A DNA stretch of 64,000 bases from Roseomonas sp. E05 (GTDB taxonomy: Bacteria; Pseudomonadota; Alphaproteobacteria; Acetobacterales; Acetobacteraceae), in assembly GCF_030063475.1 (NCBI RefSeq), contig NZ_JASIRT010000006.1, positions 179,014 to 243,013 of the forward strand. Direction: 5' to 3'. Positions 53,344-62,474 of the stretch are shown one piece after another (the first letter of the stretch is position 1; each line of letters opens with the position of its first letter). A model generated the notes under the pieces. It was given only the letters and a program-made list of their open reading frames with translations, made no database searches and was not told the DNA's origin. A program made the translations under genes and the position numbers.

Positions 53344-55293
53344 ATGCCCGCATTCGCCCTTTCCCGCCGCGCCCTGCTGCTCTCGGGCGCCGCTCTCTCG
53401 CTGGGCCTGCCGCCGGGGGCGCGGGCCGAGGCGCCCGCAAGGCTCCGCCTGCGCCTGCTGGAGACCACCGACCTTCACGTCAACATCTTTCCCTACGACT
53501 ACTACCGGGACCGGACGGACGACACGGTGGGGCTCGCCAAGACCGCGGCGCTGATCGCCGCCGCCCGTGCCGAGGCGCCGAACAGTCTGCTCTTCGACAA
53601 TGGCGACGTCATCCAGGGCAGCCCGCTCGGCGACTACATGGCCTATTCGCACGGCCTCAAGCCGGGCGAGGTGCACCCGATCATCGCCGCGATGAACCGG
53701 CTGGGCTATCTCTGCGGCACGCTGGGCAACCACGAGTTCAACTACGGGCTGGACTATCTCGGCATCTCGCTGGCCGGGCAGAACTTCCCGAGCGTCTGCG
53801 CCAACCTCCTGAAGGCCGACGGCACGCCGCTGGTGCCGCCCACCCGCGTCTTCGAGCGGGAGATGGTGGACGAGGCCGGGCAGCGGCACCGGCTGCGGAT
53901 CGGCGTCATCGGCTTCGTGCCGCCGCAGATCCTGCAATGGGACCAGGCCAACCTGGCCGGCAGGGTGACGACGCTCGACATCGTCGAGGCCGCCCGGCAG
54001 CACCTGCCCGGGCTGCGCGCCGAAGCGGACGTGGTGGTGGCGCTGTGCCATTCCGGCATCGCCGGCGGCGCGCCGAAGCCGGGGGCGGAGAACGCGGCGC
54101 TCCATCTCGCCGAGGTGCCGGGGCTGGACGCCATCCTGACCGGGCACCAGCACCTCGTCTTCCCCGGCAAGGACTTCGCCAACATTCCCGGCGTGGACGC
54201 GCGGCGCGGCACGCTGCACGGCGTGCCGGCGGTGATGGCGGGCTTCTGGGGCAGCCATCTCGGCGTCATCGACCTTGTGCTGGAGCGCCAGGGCGGCGCC
54301 TGGAAGGTGACGGACTTCGCCACCGAGGCCCGCCCGATCTATATCCGCACGCCCGACCGCCGCATCGAGCCGACCGTCGCCGCCACCGGGGCCGTGCTGG
54401 CCGCCGCCCGCACCGAGCATGAGGCGACGCTCGCCTATGTCCGCCAGCCCGTGGGCGAGACCCAGGCCTCGATCAACAGCTACTGGGCGCTGGTGGCGGA
54501 CGATCCCTCGGTGCAGATCGTCAGCAACGCGCAGCGCTGGTACGTGGAGGGGCTGGCCAGGGCGGCCGGACTGGGCGACCTGCCGCTGCTCTCGGCGGCG
54601 GCACCCTTCAAGGCCGGCGGGCGGGGCGGGCCGGACTACTACACCGACGTGAAGCCAGGCCCCATCGCCATCAAGGACGTGGCGGACATCTACCTCTACC
54701 CCAACACGCTGCGCGTGGTGAAGGTGACGGGGGCGCAACTGCGCGGCTGGCTGGAGCGTTCCGCCGGCCTGTTCAACCGGATCAACCCTGCCGCGGCGGA
54801 GGAGCAGGCGCTGATCAACCCGCGCTTCCCCTCCTACAATTTCGACGTGATCGACGGCGTCACCTACCGGATCGACGTAACGCAGCCCTCGCGCTTCGAT
54901 GCCGACGGCAAGCTGGTGGCGCCGGAGGCGCGGCGCATCCGCGACCTCGCCTATGAGGGCAGTCCGGTGGAGGACGGGCAGGTCTTCCTCGTCGCCACCA
55001 ACAACTATCGCGCCGGCGGCGGCGGCAACTTCCCCGGCGCCGATGGCAGCACCATCGTGCTGGAGGCGCCCGACCTGAACCGCGACGTGGTGGTGCGCTA
55101 CATCGTCGAGCAGACGCGCATCGACCCGGAGGCGGACGGCAACTGGTCGCTCGCGCCCTGGCCGGAATCGGCGCGGGTCAGCTTCGTCACCGGACCGGGC
55201 GCGGCGGCCTTCCGTCCGGCCGGGTTGCGCGCCGAGCCGCTCGGCAACACGCCGGACGGCTTTACCCAGTACCGCCTCGGCCATGCAGGCTGA
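53344..55293 (+). CDS. cpdB: 2',3'-cyclic-nucleotide phosphodiesterase/3'-nucleotidase (CpdB-like)
   Basis: A 649-residue extracytoplasmic metallophosphatase. Residues 1-30 carry a twin-arginine signal (SRRALLLSGAALSLGL). The calcineurin-type domain shows TTDLHVN, DNGDVIQG, LGNHEFNYG and GHQHLV with the metal-binding His and Asp residues; the C-terminal 5'-nucleotidase domain follows from about residue 370. It strips phosphate from cyclic and 3'-nucleotides so that the nucleoside can be imported. It is the first gene of the nucleoside cluster; the BMP gene starts 28 bases downstream. ATG 53344 fits the signal peptide better than upstream GTG 53293. Confidence 0.88.
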   Translation: MPAFALSRRALLLSGAALSLGLPPGARAEAPARLRLRLLETTDLHVNIFPYDYYRDRTDDTVGLAKTAALIAAARAEAPNSLLFDNGDVIQGSPLGDYMAYSHGLKPGEVHPIIAAMNRLGYLCGTLGNHEFNYGLDYLGISLAGQNFPSVCANLLKADGTPLVPPTRVFEREMVDEAGQRHRLRIGVIGFVPPQILQWDQANLAGRVTTLDIVEAARQHLPGLRAEADVVVALCHSGIAGGAPKPGAENAALHLAEVPGLDAILTGHQHLVFPGKDFANIPGVDARRGTLHGVPAVMAGFWGSHLGVIDLVLERQGGAWKVTDFATEARPIYIRTPDRRIEPTVAATGAVLAAARTEHEATLAYVRQPVGETQASINSYWALVADDPSVQIVSNAQRWYVEGLARAAGLGDLPLLSAAAPFKAGGRGGPDYYTDVKPGPIAIKDVADIYLYPNTLRVVKVTGAQLRGWLERSAGLFNRINPAAAEEQALINPRFPSYNFDVIDGVTYRIDVTQPSRFDADGKLVAPEARRIRDLAYEGSPVEDGQVFLVATNNYRAGGGGNFPGADGSTIVLEAPDLNRDVVVRYIVEQTRIDPEADGNWSLAPWPESARVSFVTGPGAAAFRPAGLRAEPLGNTPDGFTQYRLGHAG

Positions 55294-55321
55294 GGCGCCG
55301 CACCATCCAGGGGGCTTCATC

Positions 55322-56314
55322 ATGAAAAAACTGCTCGCCACGGCGCTCGCCGCATGGCTGGGCCTGGGCACCGCCCGCGCCGCCGAGATCACCCCCGCCA
55401 TCGTCTTCGACATGGGCGGCAAGTTCGACAAGTCCTTCAACGAGGGGGTGCATCGCGGCGCCGAGGCCTTCAGCAAGGAGAGCGGCATCCAGGTCCGCGA
55501 GTTCGAACCGCAGAACGACACCCAGCGCGAGCAGGCGCTGCGCAACTTCTCCCGGCGCGGCCAGAGCCCCATCATCGCCGTCGGCTTCAACCAGGCGAGC
55601 GCGGTGAAGGCGGTCGCGGGCGAGTTCCCCAAGGTGAACTTCGTCATCATCGACGCCGTGGTGGAGGCGCCGAACGTCGAATCCGTGCTGTTCCGCGAGG
55701 AGCAGGGCAGCTACCTCGCCGGCATGCTCGCGGCGATGAAGAGCGCCACGGGCAAGGTGGGCTTCGTCGGCGGCATGGACGTGCCGCTGATCCGCAAGTT
55801 CGCCTGCGGCTATGTGCAGGGCGCCCGCGCGGTGAACCCGAAAATCGAGGTGCTGCAGAACATGACGGGCTCCACGCCCTCCGCCTGGAACGACCCGGTG
55901 CGCGGCGCGGAACTCACCCGCTCGCAGATCGAGCGCGGCGCGGACGTCGTTTTCCATGCCGCCGGCGCCACCGGCATCGGCGTGCTGCAGGCGGCGGCGG
56001 ATGCCGGCAAGTTCGGCATCGGCGTGGATTCCAACCAGAACCACCTGCATCCCGGCCACGTGCTGACCAGCATGGTGAAGCAGCTCGACGTCGCGACGCG
56101 CACCACGCTGCAGGCGGCGCGCGCCGGCACCTGGAAGCCCGGCACGCAGGTGCTCGGGCTGGCGGAGGACGGCGTCGGCCTCGCCTTCGACGAGAACAAC
56201 GCGCCTCTCATCACCGCCGAGATGCGCAGCCGCATCGATCAGGCGAAGGCCGATATCGTCGCCGGCGGCATCACCGTGCACGACTACATGAGCGACAATT
56301 CCTGCCCGAGGTGA
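55322..56314 (+). CDS. BMP-family nucleoside-binding protein of ABC transporter
   Basis: A 330-residue periplasmic or lipid-free binding protein with a Sec signal (MKKLLATALAAWLGLG, cleavage after ARA). The basic-membrane-protein family motifs are FDMGGKFDKSFNEG near the mature N-terminus and GVDSNQNHLHPGHVL in the second lobe. Members bind purine nucleosides such as guanosine or inosine. The stop overlaps the start of the ATPase gene (TGATG). ATG 55322 is chosen for the signal peptide. It supplies the specificity of the import complex encoded downstream. Confidence 0.9.
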   Translation: MKKLLATALAAWLGLGTARAAEITPAIVFDMGGKFDKSFNEGVHRGAEAFSKESGIQVREFEPQNDTQREQALRNFSRRGQSPIIAVGFNQASAVKAVAGEFPKVNFVIIDAVVEAPNVESVLFREEQGSYLAGMLAAMKSATGKVGFVGGMDVPLIRKFACGYVQGARAVNPKIEVLQNMTGSTPSAWNDPVRGAELTRSQIERGADVVFHAAGATGIGVLQAAADAGKFGIGVDSNQNHLHPGHVLTSMVKQLDVATRTTLQAARAGTWKPGTQVLGLAEDGVGLAFDENNAPLITAEMRSRIDQAKADIVAGGITVHDYMSDNSCPR

Positions 56315-57864
56315 TGGGCAAAGCGGAGGGAATGGCGCCTCCCGCCATCGCGCTGCGCGGCATCGAGAAGCGCTTCGGCGCCGTGCACGCCAACCGCGCG
56401 GTGGACCTGACGGTCCGCCGCGGCACCATCCATGGCATCATCGGCGAGAACGGCGCCGGCAAGTCCACGCTGATGGCCATCCTGCACGGCTTCTATCAGG
56501 CCGATGCGGGCAGCATCCTTGTGAACGGGCGGGAGGTGGCGATCCGCGACAGCCGCGACGCCATCCGGCTCGGCATCGAGATGGTGCACCAGCACTTCAT
56601 GCTGGTGGAGCGCTTCACGGTACTGGAGAACGTGATGCTCGGCGCCGAGGGCGGCCCGCTGCTGGCGCGCGGCGCCGCGAAGGCGCGCGCCGAGCTGGCG
56701 CGGCTCGGCGAGGCCTTCGGGCTGCGCGTGGACCCGGATGCACGGATCGAGAACCTGCCCGTCGGCGCGCAGCAGCGCGTGGAAATCCTGAAGGCGCTCT
56801 ATCGCGGCGCCGAGTTGCTGATCCTCGACGAGCCGACCGGCGTGCTGACGCCGCAGGAGGCGGATGACCTGTTCCGCGTGCTGCGCGCGCTGCGCGCGCA
56901 GGGCCGCACCGTGCTGCTGATCACCCACAAGCTGCGCGAGATCATGGCCATCACCGACCGCGTCTCGGTGATGCGCGCGGGGCGGATGGTGGCGCATCGC
57001 GAGACGGCCGCCACCTCGGTGGCCGAGCTGGGCGAGCTGATGATCGGCCGCCGCCTCGCCGCGCCCGCGCCGCGCCCGGCGCCGAAGCCGGGCCCGGTGC
57101 TGCTGGAGGCGCGGAACCTCTCGGTGCGCGACGCCGCGGGGGTGGAGCGGGTGAAGGGCGTGGACCTCGCGCTGCGCGGCGGCGAGATCCTCGGCATTGC
57201 CGGGGTGGCGGGCAACGGACAGGGGGAGTTGCTGGAAGCCCTGGCCGGGATGCGGCGGCCGAGCGCCGGCGAAATCCGACTCGGCGGCCAGACCGTCTTT
57301 CCCGGCCGGGACTTCAACCCGGCCGCGCTGCGCCGCCAGCGCCTCGGCCACGTGCCGGAGGACCGGCTGCGCAGTGGCCTGCTGCGCAATGCCAGCGCGG
57401 CGGAGACCGCCATCCTCGGCTACCAGGACGACCCCTCCTGGCGGCGCTTCGGCCTGCTCGCGCCCGCGGCCGTCGCCGCCCATGCCGCGCGGCTGATGCG
57501 CGACTACGACGTGCGGCCCGCCGATCCCGCCCTGCGCTCGGCGCTGTTCTCCGGCGGCAACCAGCAGAAGCTGATCCTGGCGCGCGAGATCGACCGCGAC
57601 CCGCAGGTGCTGCTGGTCGGCCAGCCGACGCGCGGGGTGGACATCGGCGGCATCGACGCCATCCACCAGCGCCTGCTGGCCTGCCGCGCGGCGGGCAAGG
57701 CGGTGCTCCTCGTTTCCGTGGAACTCGACGAGATCATGGCGCTGGCCGACCGCATCCTGGTGATGTTCGATGGAAGGATCATGGGCGAACTGGCCGCCGC
57801 CGAGGCCGACGAGCAACGGCTCGGCCTGCTGATGGCGGGCGTGGCGCCGGAGCGGGCGGCGTGA
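56314..57864 (+). CDS. Nucleoside ABC transporter double ATPase subunit
   Basis: A 516-residue protein with two ABC ATPase domains in tandem, as in sugar and nucleoside importers (RbsA/YufO type). Domain 1 has GENGAGKST and ILDEPTGVLTP. Domain 2 has the degenerate loop GVAGNGQGE in place of Walker A, and FSGGNQQKLILARE with VGQPTRGVD. The first domain signature is NLPVGAQQRVEI. Start ATG 56314 overlaps the BMP stop; ATG 56332 is an alternative with a better GGAGG. It drives import through the two permeases downstream. Confidence 0.9.
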   Translation: MGKAEGMAPPAIALRGIEKRFGAVHANRAVDLTVRRGTIHGIIGENGAGKSTLMAILHGFYQADAGSILVNGREVAIRDSRDAIRLGIEMVHQHFMLVERFTVLENVMLGAEGGPLLARGAAKARAELARLGEAFGLRVDPDARIENLPVGAQQRVEILKALYRGAELLILDEPTGVLTPQEADDLFRVLRALRAQGRTVLLITHKLREIMAITDRVSVMRAGRMVAHRETAATSVAELGELMIGRRLAAPAPRPAPKPGPVLLEARNLSVRDAAGVERVKGVDLALRGGEILGIAGVAGNGQGELLEALAGMRRPSAGEIRLGGQTVFPGRDFNPAALRRQRLGHVPEDRLRSGLLRNASAAETAILGYQDDPSWRRFGLLAPAAVAAHAARLMRDYDVRPADPALRSALFSGGNQQKLILAREIDRDPQVLLVGQPTRGVDIGGIDAIHQRLLACRAAGKAVLLVSVELDEIMALADRILVMFDGRIMGELAAAEADEQRLGLLMAGVAPERAA

Positions 57865-58943
57865 GCGCCCCCATGGGCGATGTGCCGCGCTGGGCAGAGC
57901 TGGCGCTGCTCCCCGTGCTGAACCTGCTGCTGGCGCTCGCCCTGACGGCGCTGCTGGTGCTGGCGACCGGCGGCGACCCCGTCGCCGCACTCACCGCGCT
58001 GGCGGTGGGCAGCCTCGGCTCGGCCGATGCCCTCGGCTACACGCTCTACTACGCCACCAACATGGCCTTCACCGGGCTGGCGGTCGCGGTGGCCTTCCAG
58101 GGCGGGCTGTTCAACATCGGCGCCGAGGGGCAGGCCTATCTCGCCGGGCTGGGCGTGACGCTGGCGGCGCTGCACCTCGGTTTCCTGCCCGCCGCGCTGC
58201 TGGTGCCGCTGGCGATCGCCGGCGGCGCGGCGTTCGGCGCCGCCTGGGCCGCCATCCCGGGCTGGCTGCAGGCGCGGCGGGGCAGCCACATCGTCATCAC
58301 CACCATCATGTTCAACTTCCTGGCCGCCGCGCTGATGGTCCACCTGATCGTCAACCTGCTGACCGCGCCCGGTTCGATGGCGCCGGAGAGCCCTCCCTTC
58401 CCCGAGGCGGCGAGCCTGCCCGGCCTGGCGCAGCTTGGCTTCCCCAGCTCGGCGCCGGTGAACCTCGCGCTGGGGCTGGCGGTGCTGGCGGCGCTGGGGG
58501 TCTGGCTGCTCGTGTGGCGCACCCCCTGGGGCTATGCCCTGCGCGTGATGGGGCAGAGCCCGGCTGTCGCCAGCTATGCCGGGATCGACCAGGGGCGGAT
58601 GATCATCCTCGTCATGGCGCTCTCGGGCGCGCTCGCGGGCGGCGTGGCGGTGAACGAGCTGCTGGGCGCGCAGCACAAGCTGCTGCTCGGCTTCACCAGC
58701 GGCTATGGCTTCACCGGCATCGCCGTCGCGCTGATGGGGCGCAACCATCCGGCCGGCGTGCTGCTGGCGGCGCTGCTCTTCGGCGCGCTCACCCAGGGCG
58801 GCGCCGAACTGGCCTTCGAGGTGCCGGACGTGCCCTCCGAGATCGTGGTGCTGATCCAGGGGCTGGTGATCCTGTTCACCGGCGCGCTGGGCAACATGCT
58901 GCGCCCGGCCCTGGCGCGGGTGCTGGGCCGGGCAGGGGGCTGA
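57861..58943 (+). CDS. Nucleoside ABC transporter permease 1
   Basis: A 360-residue inner-membrane permease of the YufP/BPD_transp_2 type with about eight to ten helices (LLPVLNLLLALALTALLVLA at the start). The family pattern GGLFNIGAEGQAYLAGLG marks the nucleoside-type import permeases, and FNFLAAALM lies in the substrate path. It starts at GTG 57861 with a four-base overlap (GTGA) with the ATPase gene. It pairs with the second permease 58948 to form the membrane channel. Confidence 0.9.
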   Translation: MSAPMGDVPRWAELALLPVLNLLLALALTALLVLATGGDPVAALTALAVGSLGSADALGYTLYYATNMAFTGLAVAVAFQGGLFNIGAEGQAYLAGLGVTLAALHLGFLPAALLVPLAIAGGAAFGAAWAAIPGWLQARRGSHIVITTIMFNFLAAALMVHLIVNLLTAPGSMAPESPPFPEAASLPGLAQLGFPSSAPVNLALGLAVLAALGVWLLVWRTPWGYALRVMGQSPAVASYAGIDQGRMIILVMALSGALAGGVAVNELLGAQHKLLLGFTSGYGFTGIAVALMGRNHPAGVLLAALLFGALTQGGAELAFEVPDVPSEIVVLIQGLVILFTGALGNMLRPALARVLGRAGG

Positions 58944-58947
58944 GGCG

Positions 58948-59919
58948 ATGGAGGCGCTCGACCTGATCCTGCCCATCCTCGCCGCCACGCTGCGCACCGC
59001 CACGCCGCTGCTGCTGGGGGCGCTGGCCGGGCTGTTCTCCGAGCGCGCCGGCATCATCGATGTCGGGCTGGAGGGCAAGATGCTGGCGGGCGCCTTCGCC
59101 GCCGCCGCGGCGGCGGCCGTCACCGGCAACGTGCTGCTCGGGCTGCTGGCGGGGATCGGCGGCGCCTGCCTGCTCGGGCTGGTGCATGCCTATGCCTGCA
59201 TCACGCTGCGCGGCAGCCAGGTGGTCTCGGGCATGGCGATCAACATCGTCGCTTCCGGCCTGACCGCGACGCTGGCCCTCGCCTGGTTCGGCCTGGGCGG
59301 GCAGACGCCCTCCTTGCCGCCCGCCGCCCGCTTCCTGCCGGTCACGCTGCCCGGGGCGGCGGCGCTGGCCGATGTGCCGGTGCTGGGGCCGGTCTATGCC
59401 GCGCTGGTCAGCGGGCAGACGGTGCTGGTCTATCTGGCGCTCGCCCTGGTGCCGCTCGGCGCCTGGGTGCTCTACCGCACACGCTTCGGGCTGCGCCTGC
59501 GGGCCTGCGGCGAGCACCCCGCCGCGGTGGACACCGCCGGCCTCTCCGTCGCGCGGCTGCGCTATGGCGGCGTGCTGATCGCCGCCGTCCTCTGCGGCAT
59601 CGCCGGGACCTACATCGCCACCGCGCAGGGGGCGGGTTTCGTGCGCGACATGGTCACCGGGCGCGGCTATATCGCGCTCGCCGCGATGATCCTGGGCGGC
59701 TGGCGCCCCTGGCCGATCCTGTTCACCTGCCTGCTCTTCGGGCTGCTGGACGCGGTGGCCATCCGGCTGCAGGGCGTGGTGCTACCGGGAATCGGCGCCT
59801 TCCCCGTGCAGGCGCTCCAGGCGCTACCCTATCTGCTCACCGTGGTGCTGCTCGCCGGCTTCATGGGCCGCGCCATCCCGCCACGGGCGAGCGGCCAACC
59901 CTATGTGAAGGAGCGCTGA
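58948..59919 (+). CDS. Nucleoside ABC transporter permease 2
   Basis: A 323-residue permease of the YufQ/BPD_transp_2 family, the second half of the channel. The characteristic ERAGIIDVGLEGKMLAGAF after the first helices parallels the NIGAEGQ motif of permease 1. GMAINIVASGLTATL and the C-terminal GFVRDMVTGRGYIALAAMI follow. It starts 4 bases after the permease 1 stop and 3 bases before the cytidine deaminase gene, so the transporter and the salvage enzymes form one operon. Confidence 0.9.
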   Translation: MEALDLILPILAATLRTATPLLLGALAGLFSERAGIIDVGLEGKMLAGAFAAAAAAAVTGNVLLGLLAGIGGACLLGLVHAYACITLRGSQVVSGMAINIVASGLTATLALAWFGLGGQTPSLPPAARFLPVTLPGAAALADVPVLGPVYAALVSGQTVLVYLALALVPLGAWVLYRTRFGLRLRACGEHPAAVDTAGLSVARLRYGGVLIAAVLCGIAGTYIATAQGAGFVRDMVTGRGYIALAAMILGGWRPWPILFTCLLFGLLDAVAIRLQGVVLPGIGAFPVQALQALPYLLTVVLLAGFMGRAIPPRASGQPYVKER

Positions 59920-59922
59920 GCC

Positions 59923-60330
59923 GTGTCCGACCCGCTCGTCGAAGCCGCCCTGGCCGCGCGCGCCCGCGCCTATGCGCCCTATTCCCGCTTTGCCGTGGGC
60001 GCCGCGCTGCGCACCGCCGAGGGCGCCATCCATGCCGGCTGCAACGTGGAGAACGCCGCCTATCCCGAGGGCACCTGCGCCGAGGCGGGGGCCATCGCCG
60101 CCATGGCGCTGGCCGGCGGGCGCCACATCACGGAGCTGGTGGTGGCCGGCGGCGGCACCGCGCCCTGCACGCCCTGCGGCGGCTGCCGCCAGAAGATCCG
60201 CGAATTCGCCGCGCCGGAGACGCTGGTTCGCATGGTGGATGCCGAGGGCCGCCTGCTGCTGCGCGCCACGCTGGCGGAACTGCTGCCGCATTCCTTCGGC
60301 CCTGACAACCTCGCGGGGGCAGGCGCATGA
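59923..60330 (+). CDS. cdd: Cytidine deaminase
   Basis: A 135-residue homotetrameric-type cytidine deaminase that converts cytidine and deoxycytidine to uridine forms. The zinc ligands are in TCAEAGAI (Cys, with catalytic Glu) and PCTPCGGCRQ (two Cys); NVENAAYPEG is the substrate-binding segment, and YAPYSRFAVGAAL is the family start. It starts at GTG 59923 and overlaps the next gene by four bases (ATGA). Placement after the nucleoside importer indicates that imported cytidine is deaminated on entry. Confidence 0.93.
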   Translation: MSDPLVEAALAARARAYAPYSRFAVGAALRTAEGAIHAGCNVENAAYPEGTCAEAGAIAAMALAGGRHITELVVAGGGTAPCTPCGGCRQKIREFAAPETLVRMVDAEGRLLLRATLAELLPHSFGPDNLAGAGA

Positions 60331-60884
60331 GCGTGAAGGCCTATCTGGCCGGGCCCGATGTCTTCCTGCCCGACGCCCCGGCCCATGCCCGGCGCAAGGT
60401 CGCGATCTGCGCCCGCCACGGCATCGAGGGCCGTCCGCCGCTCAACGAGGACGTGGCCAGCCTGGGCGTGATGCGGGAGGAGGAGGCCTGGCGCACCATC
60501 TACCGCAAGGACATCGCGATGATGGAGGAGTGCGACATCGCCATCGCCAACCTGACACCCTTCCGCGGCGTCTCGGCCGATAGCGGCACGCTGGTCGAGC
60601 TGGGCTGGTTCCTCGGGCGCGGACGGCCGGTCTTCGGCTATTCCAACAGCGCGGCACCCTTCGCCGAGCGTTGCCGGCAGCATGCGCAGGCCCTGCCCGA
60701 GGCCATCCCCGGCCTGGGCGCCGAGGGCTTCGGCCTGCCGGACAACCTGATGATCCAGGGCGCGCTCATCCAGGCCGGCGGCCACCCGATGCTGGTGCCG
60801 GCCGAGGGGCGCGATCTTCCCTTCGACTCGCTCGACCTTTTCGAGGCCTGCGTGGCGCTCGCCGCGCGCCGGCTTGACCTCTGA
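60327..60884 (+). CDS. Nucleoside 2-deoxyribosyltransferase-like protein (salvage operon copy)
   Basis: A 185-residue paralogue of 34992-35567. It shares the start AYLAGPDVFLPDAPAHARRK, ANLTPFRGVSADSGTLVELG with the catalytic-type Glu, and LPDNLMIQGAL near the end. It sits between cytidine deaminase and nucleoside hydrolase, overlapping the former by four bases, so it probably exchanges or removes the base of imported deoxynucleosides. Whether it is a transferase or a hydrolase cannot be told from sequence. ATG 60327 gives the family N-terminus. Confidence 0.85.
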   Translation: MSVKAYLAGPDVFLPDAPAHARRKVAICARHGIEGRPPLNEDVASLGVMREEEAWRTIYRKDIAMMEECDIAIANLTPFRGVSADSGTLVELGWFLGRGRPVFGYSNSAAPFAERCRQHAQALPEAIPGLGAEGFGLPDNLMIQGALIQAGGHPMLVPAEGRDLPFDSLDLFEACVALAARRLDL

Positions 60885-60913
60885 CCGCACGAACCAGCCG
60901 CCTGGGGTGACGC

Positions 60914-61858
60914 ATGGCCCGCAAGATCATCATCGACACCGACCCCGGGAAGGATGACGCGGCCGCCATCCTGCTGGCGCTGGGCGCACCCGAGGAGCTG
61001 GAGGTGCTCTCCCTGGTGGCGGTGGCGGGGAACGTCCCGCTGGCGCGCACCGAGGGCAATGCGCGCCGCCTGCTGGAGCTGGCCGGGCGGGCGGATATCC
61101 CAGTCTATCCCGGCTGCGCCCGGCCGCTGGTGCGCTCCGTCATCACCGCCGAGCACGTGCATGGCGAGACCGGCCTGGTCGGGCTCGTCCTGCCGGAGCC
61201 GCGCGTGCCGGCCCAGGCCGCCCATGGCGTGGACCACCTGATCGGGACGCTGCGCGCCGCCGCGCCAGGTGAGATCACGCTCTGCCTGCTCGGCCCGGCC
61301 ACCAACCTCGCCATGGCTTTGGTCAAGGCACCGGAGATCGCCCGCGGCATCGCCGAGGTGGTCTGGATGGCGGGCGCCCGCAGCGAGGGCGGCAATGTGA
61401 CGCCGGCTTCCGAGTACAACGTCCATGCCGATCCGGAGGCCGCGGCGGTATTGCTGGAGAGCGGCCTGAAGCTGACCCTGCTGCCGCTCGACCTGACGCA
61501 CCAGCTGCGGATGACGGCGCCGCGCCTGGAGCGCCTGCGCCGGATCGACACCGCCGCCGCCCGCGCGGTGGCCACCCTGTTCTCCGAGCCGGACGGCACG
61601 CCGCATCACGAGCGCGAGGAGGAGGGCGCGCCGCTGCACGACCCCTGCGTGATCGCCTTCCTCCTGCGGCCCGAGCTGTTCGCCGGGCGGTTCATCAATG
61701 TCGCGGTGGAGACGGCGAGCCCGCTGGCGCTGGGGATGACGGTGGCGGACTGGTTCGGCGTCACCGGCCGCCCGGCCAACGCGACCTGGCTGAACGCGGT
61801 GGTGGACCAGGAAGGCTTCTTCGGCCTGCTGCTGGAGCGCCTGGCGCGGCTACCCTGA
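60914..61858 (+). CDS. Nucleoside hydrolase (IunH type)
   Basis: A 314-residue ribonucleoside hydrolase that splits the N-glycosidic bond to give ribose and base. The calcium-binding motif DTDPGKDDAAAI opens the protein. NVTPASEYNVHADPEAA holds the substrate-binding Asn, and HDPCVIAFLLRPELF near the end carries the catalytic His-Asp region. Full length. It starts 29 bases after the deoxyribosyltransferase-like gene. It completes the pathway from nucleotide to free base in this cluster. Confidence 0.92.
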   Translation: MARKIIIDTDPGKDDAAAILLALGAPEELEVLSLVAVAGNVPLARTEGNARRLLELAGRADIPVYPGCARPLVRSVITAEHVHGETGLVGLVLPEPRVPAQAAHGVDHLIGTLRAAAPGEITLCLLGPATNLAMALVKAPEIARGIAEVVWMAGARSEGGNVTPASEYNVHADPEAAAVLLESGLKLTLLPLDLTHQLRMTAPRLERLRRIDTAAARAVATLFSEPDGTPHHEREEEGAPLHDPCVIAFLLRPELFAGRFINVAVETASPLALGMTVADWFGVTGRPANATWLNAVVDQEGFFGLLLERLARLP

Positions 61859-61876
61859 AGGCGGCCGGCAGGCCGC

Positions 61877-62416
61877 TCAGGCGGCGTGGCGGCGGCGTCG
61901 ACGGAAGGGCGCGAGCAGCACCTCCGCGAGCAGCAGGCCGAGCATCAGCCCCGCCAGCCCGTAGGTCGCCGGCGCGGCGCTGAGCATCACGGCGGGCACA
62001 TGGCTCTCCAGCGTCGTCCTGAGCACGGCGCGCTTGTCGGCGCGGTCATCGCGCAGCCCGTCCCACAGGGCGAGTACCGGCTGCAGCAGGGGTGAGGCGG
62101 CGGAGAGGCGGTCATGGGTGGCGCGCAGGATCGCCGCGCGCTCGCGCGAGGCGGCGAGGCCGGCCGCATTGGCCGGCTCCGCCTCGCGCAGCCGCGCCGT
62201 GACCTCCGGCTCCGGTGCGCTGGGCGGCAGGCGGTAGAATTGCCGGGCGATCTCCTGCCGCTCCGCGATGTCGCGCTCCGTGGCGAGCGCGATCTGCAGC
62301 AGCGCCGTGGTGTAGCCATGGGCGACCGCCGGGAGCTGCATGGCGGCCAGCGCCAGGAAGAGGGCCAGCCCCAGGCGAATGGAATCCCCGAGCCAACGGC
62401 CGATGAAACGCGTCAT
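61877..62416 (-). CDS. DUF2937-like membrane protein
   Basis: A 179-residue protein with an N-terminal hydrophobic stretch (LGLALFLALAAMQLPAVAHG), a helical soluble middle (ALATERDIAERQEIARQFYRL, RATHDRLSAASPLLQPVL) and a C-terminal membrane helix (ATYGLAGLMLGLLLAEVLLAP) ending in a basic tail. This layout fits DUF2937, a family of unknown function. Convergent to the nucleoside operon (18-base gap). The IS5-family element sits just upstream of its start region, about 60 bases away, and could affect its promoter. Confidence 0.8.
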   Translation of the reverse strand: MTRFIGRWLGDSIRLGLALFLALAAMQLPAVAHGYTTALLQIALATERDIAERQEIARQFYRLPPSAPEPEVTARLREAEPANAAGLAASRERAAILRATHDRLSAASPLLQPVLALWDGLRDDRADKRAVLRTTLESHVPAVMLSAAPATYGLAGLMLGLLLAEVLLAPFRRRRRHAA

Positions 62417-62474
62417 GCTCCGCCCCTTCCGATCCGCAGGAGGGAAGAGTGGCGCGGCGCCAGGGTTGCGCTAG

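Noticed and set aside
53200..55650. N-terminal extension of the EI24-like frame
   Set aside because: It is the complement of cpdB and the BMP gene; the membrane-protein motifs begin only at ATG 53199.
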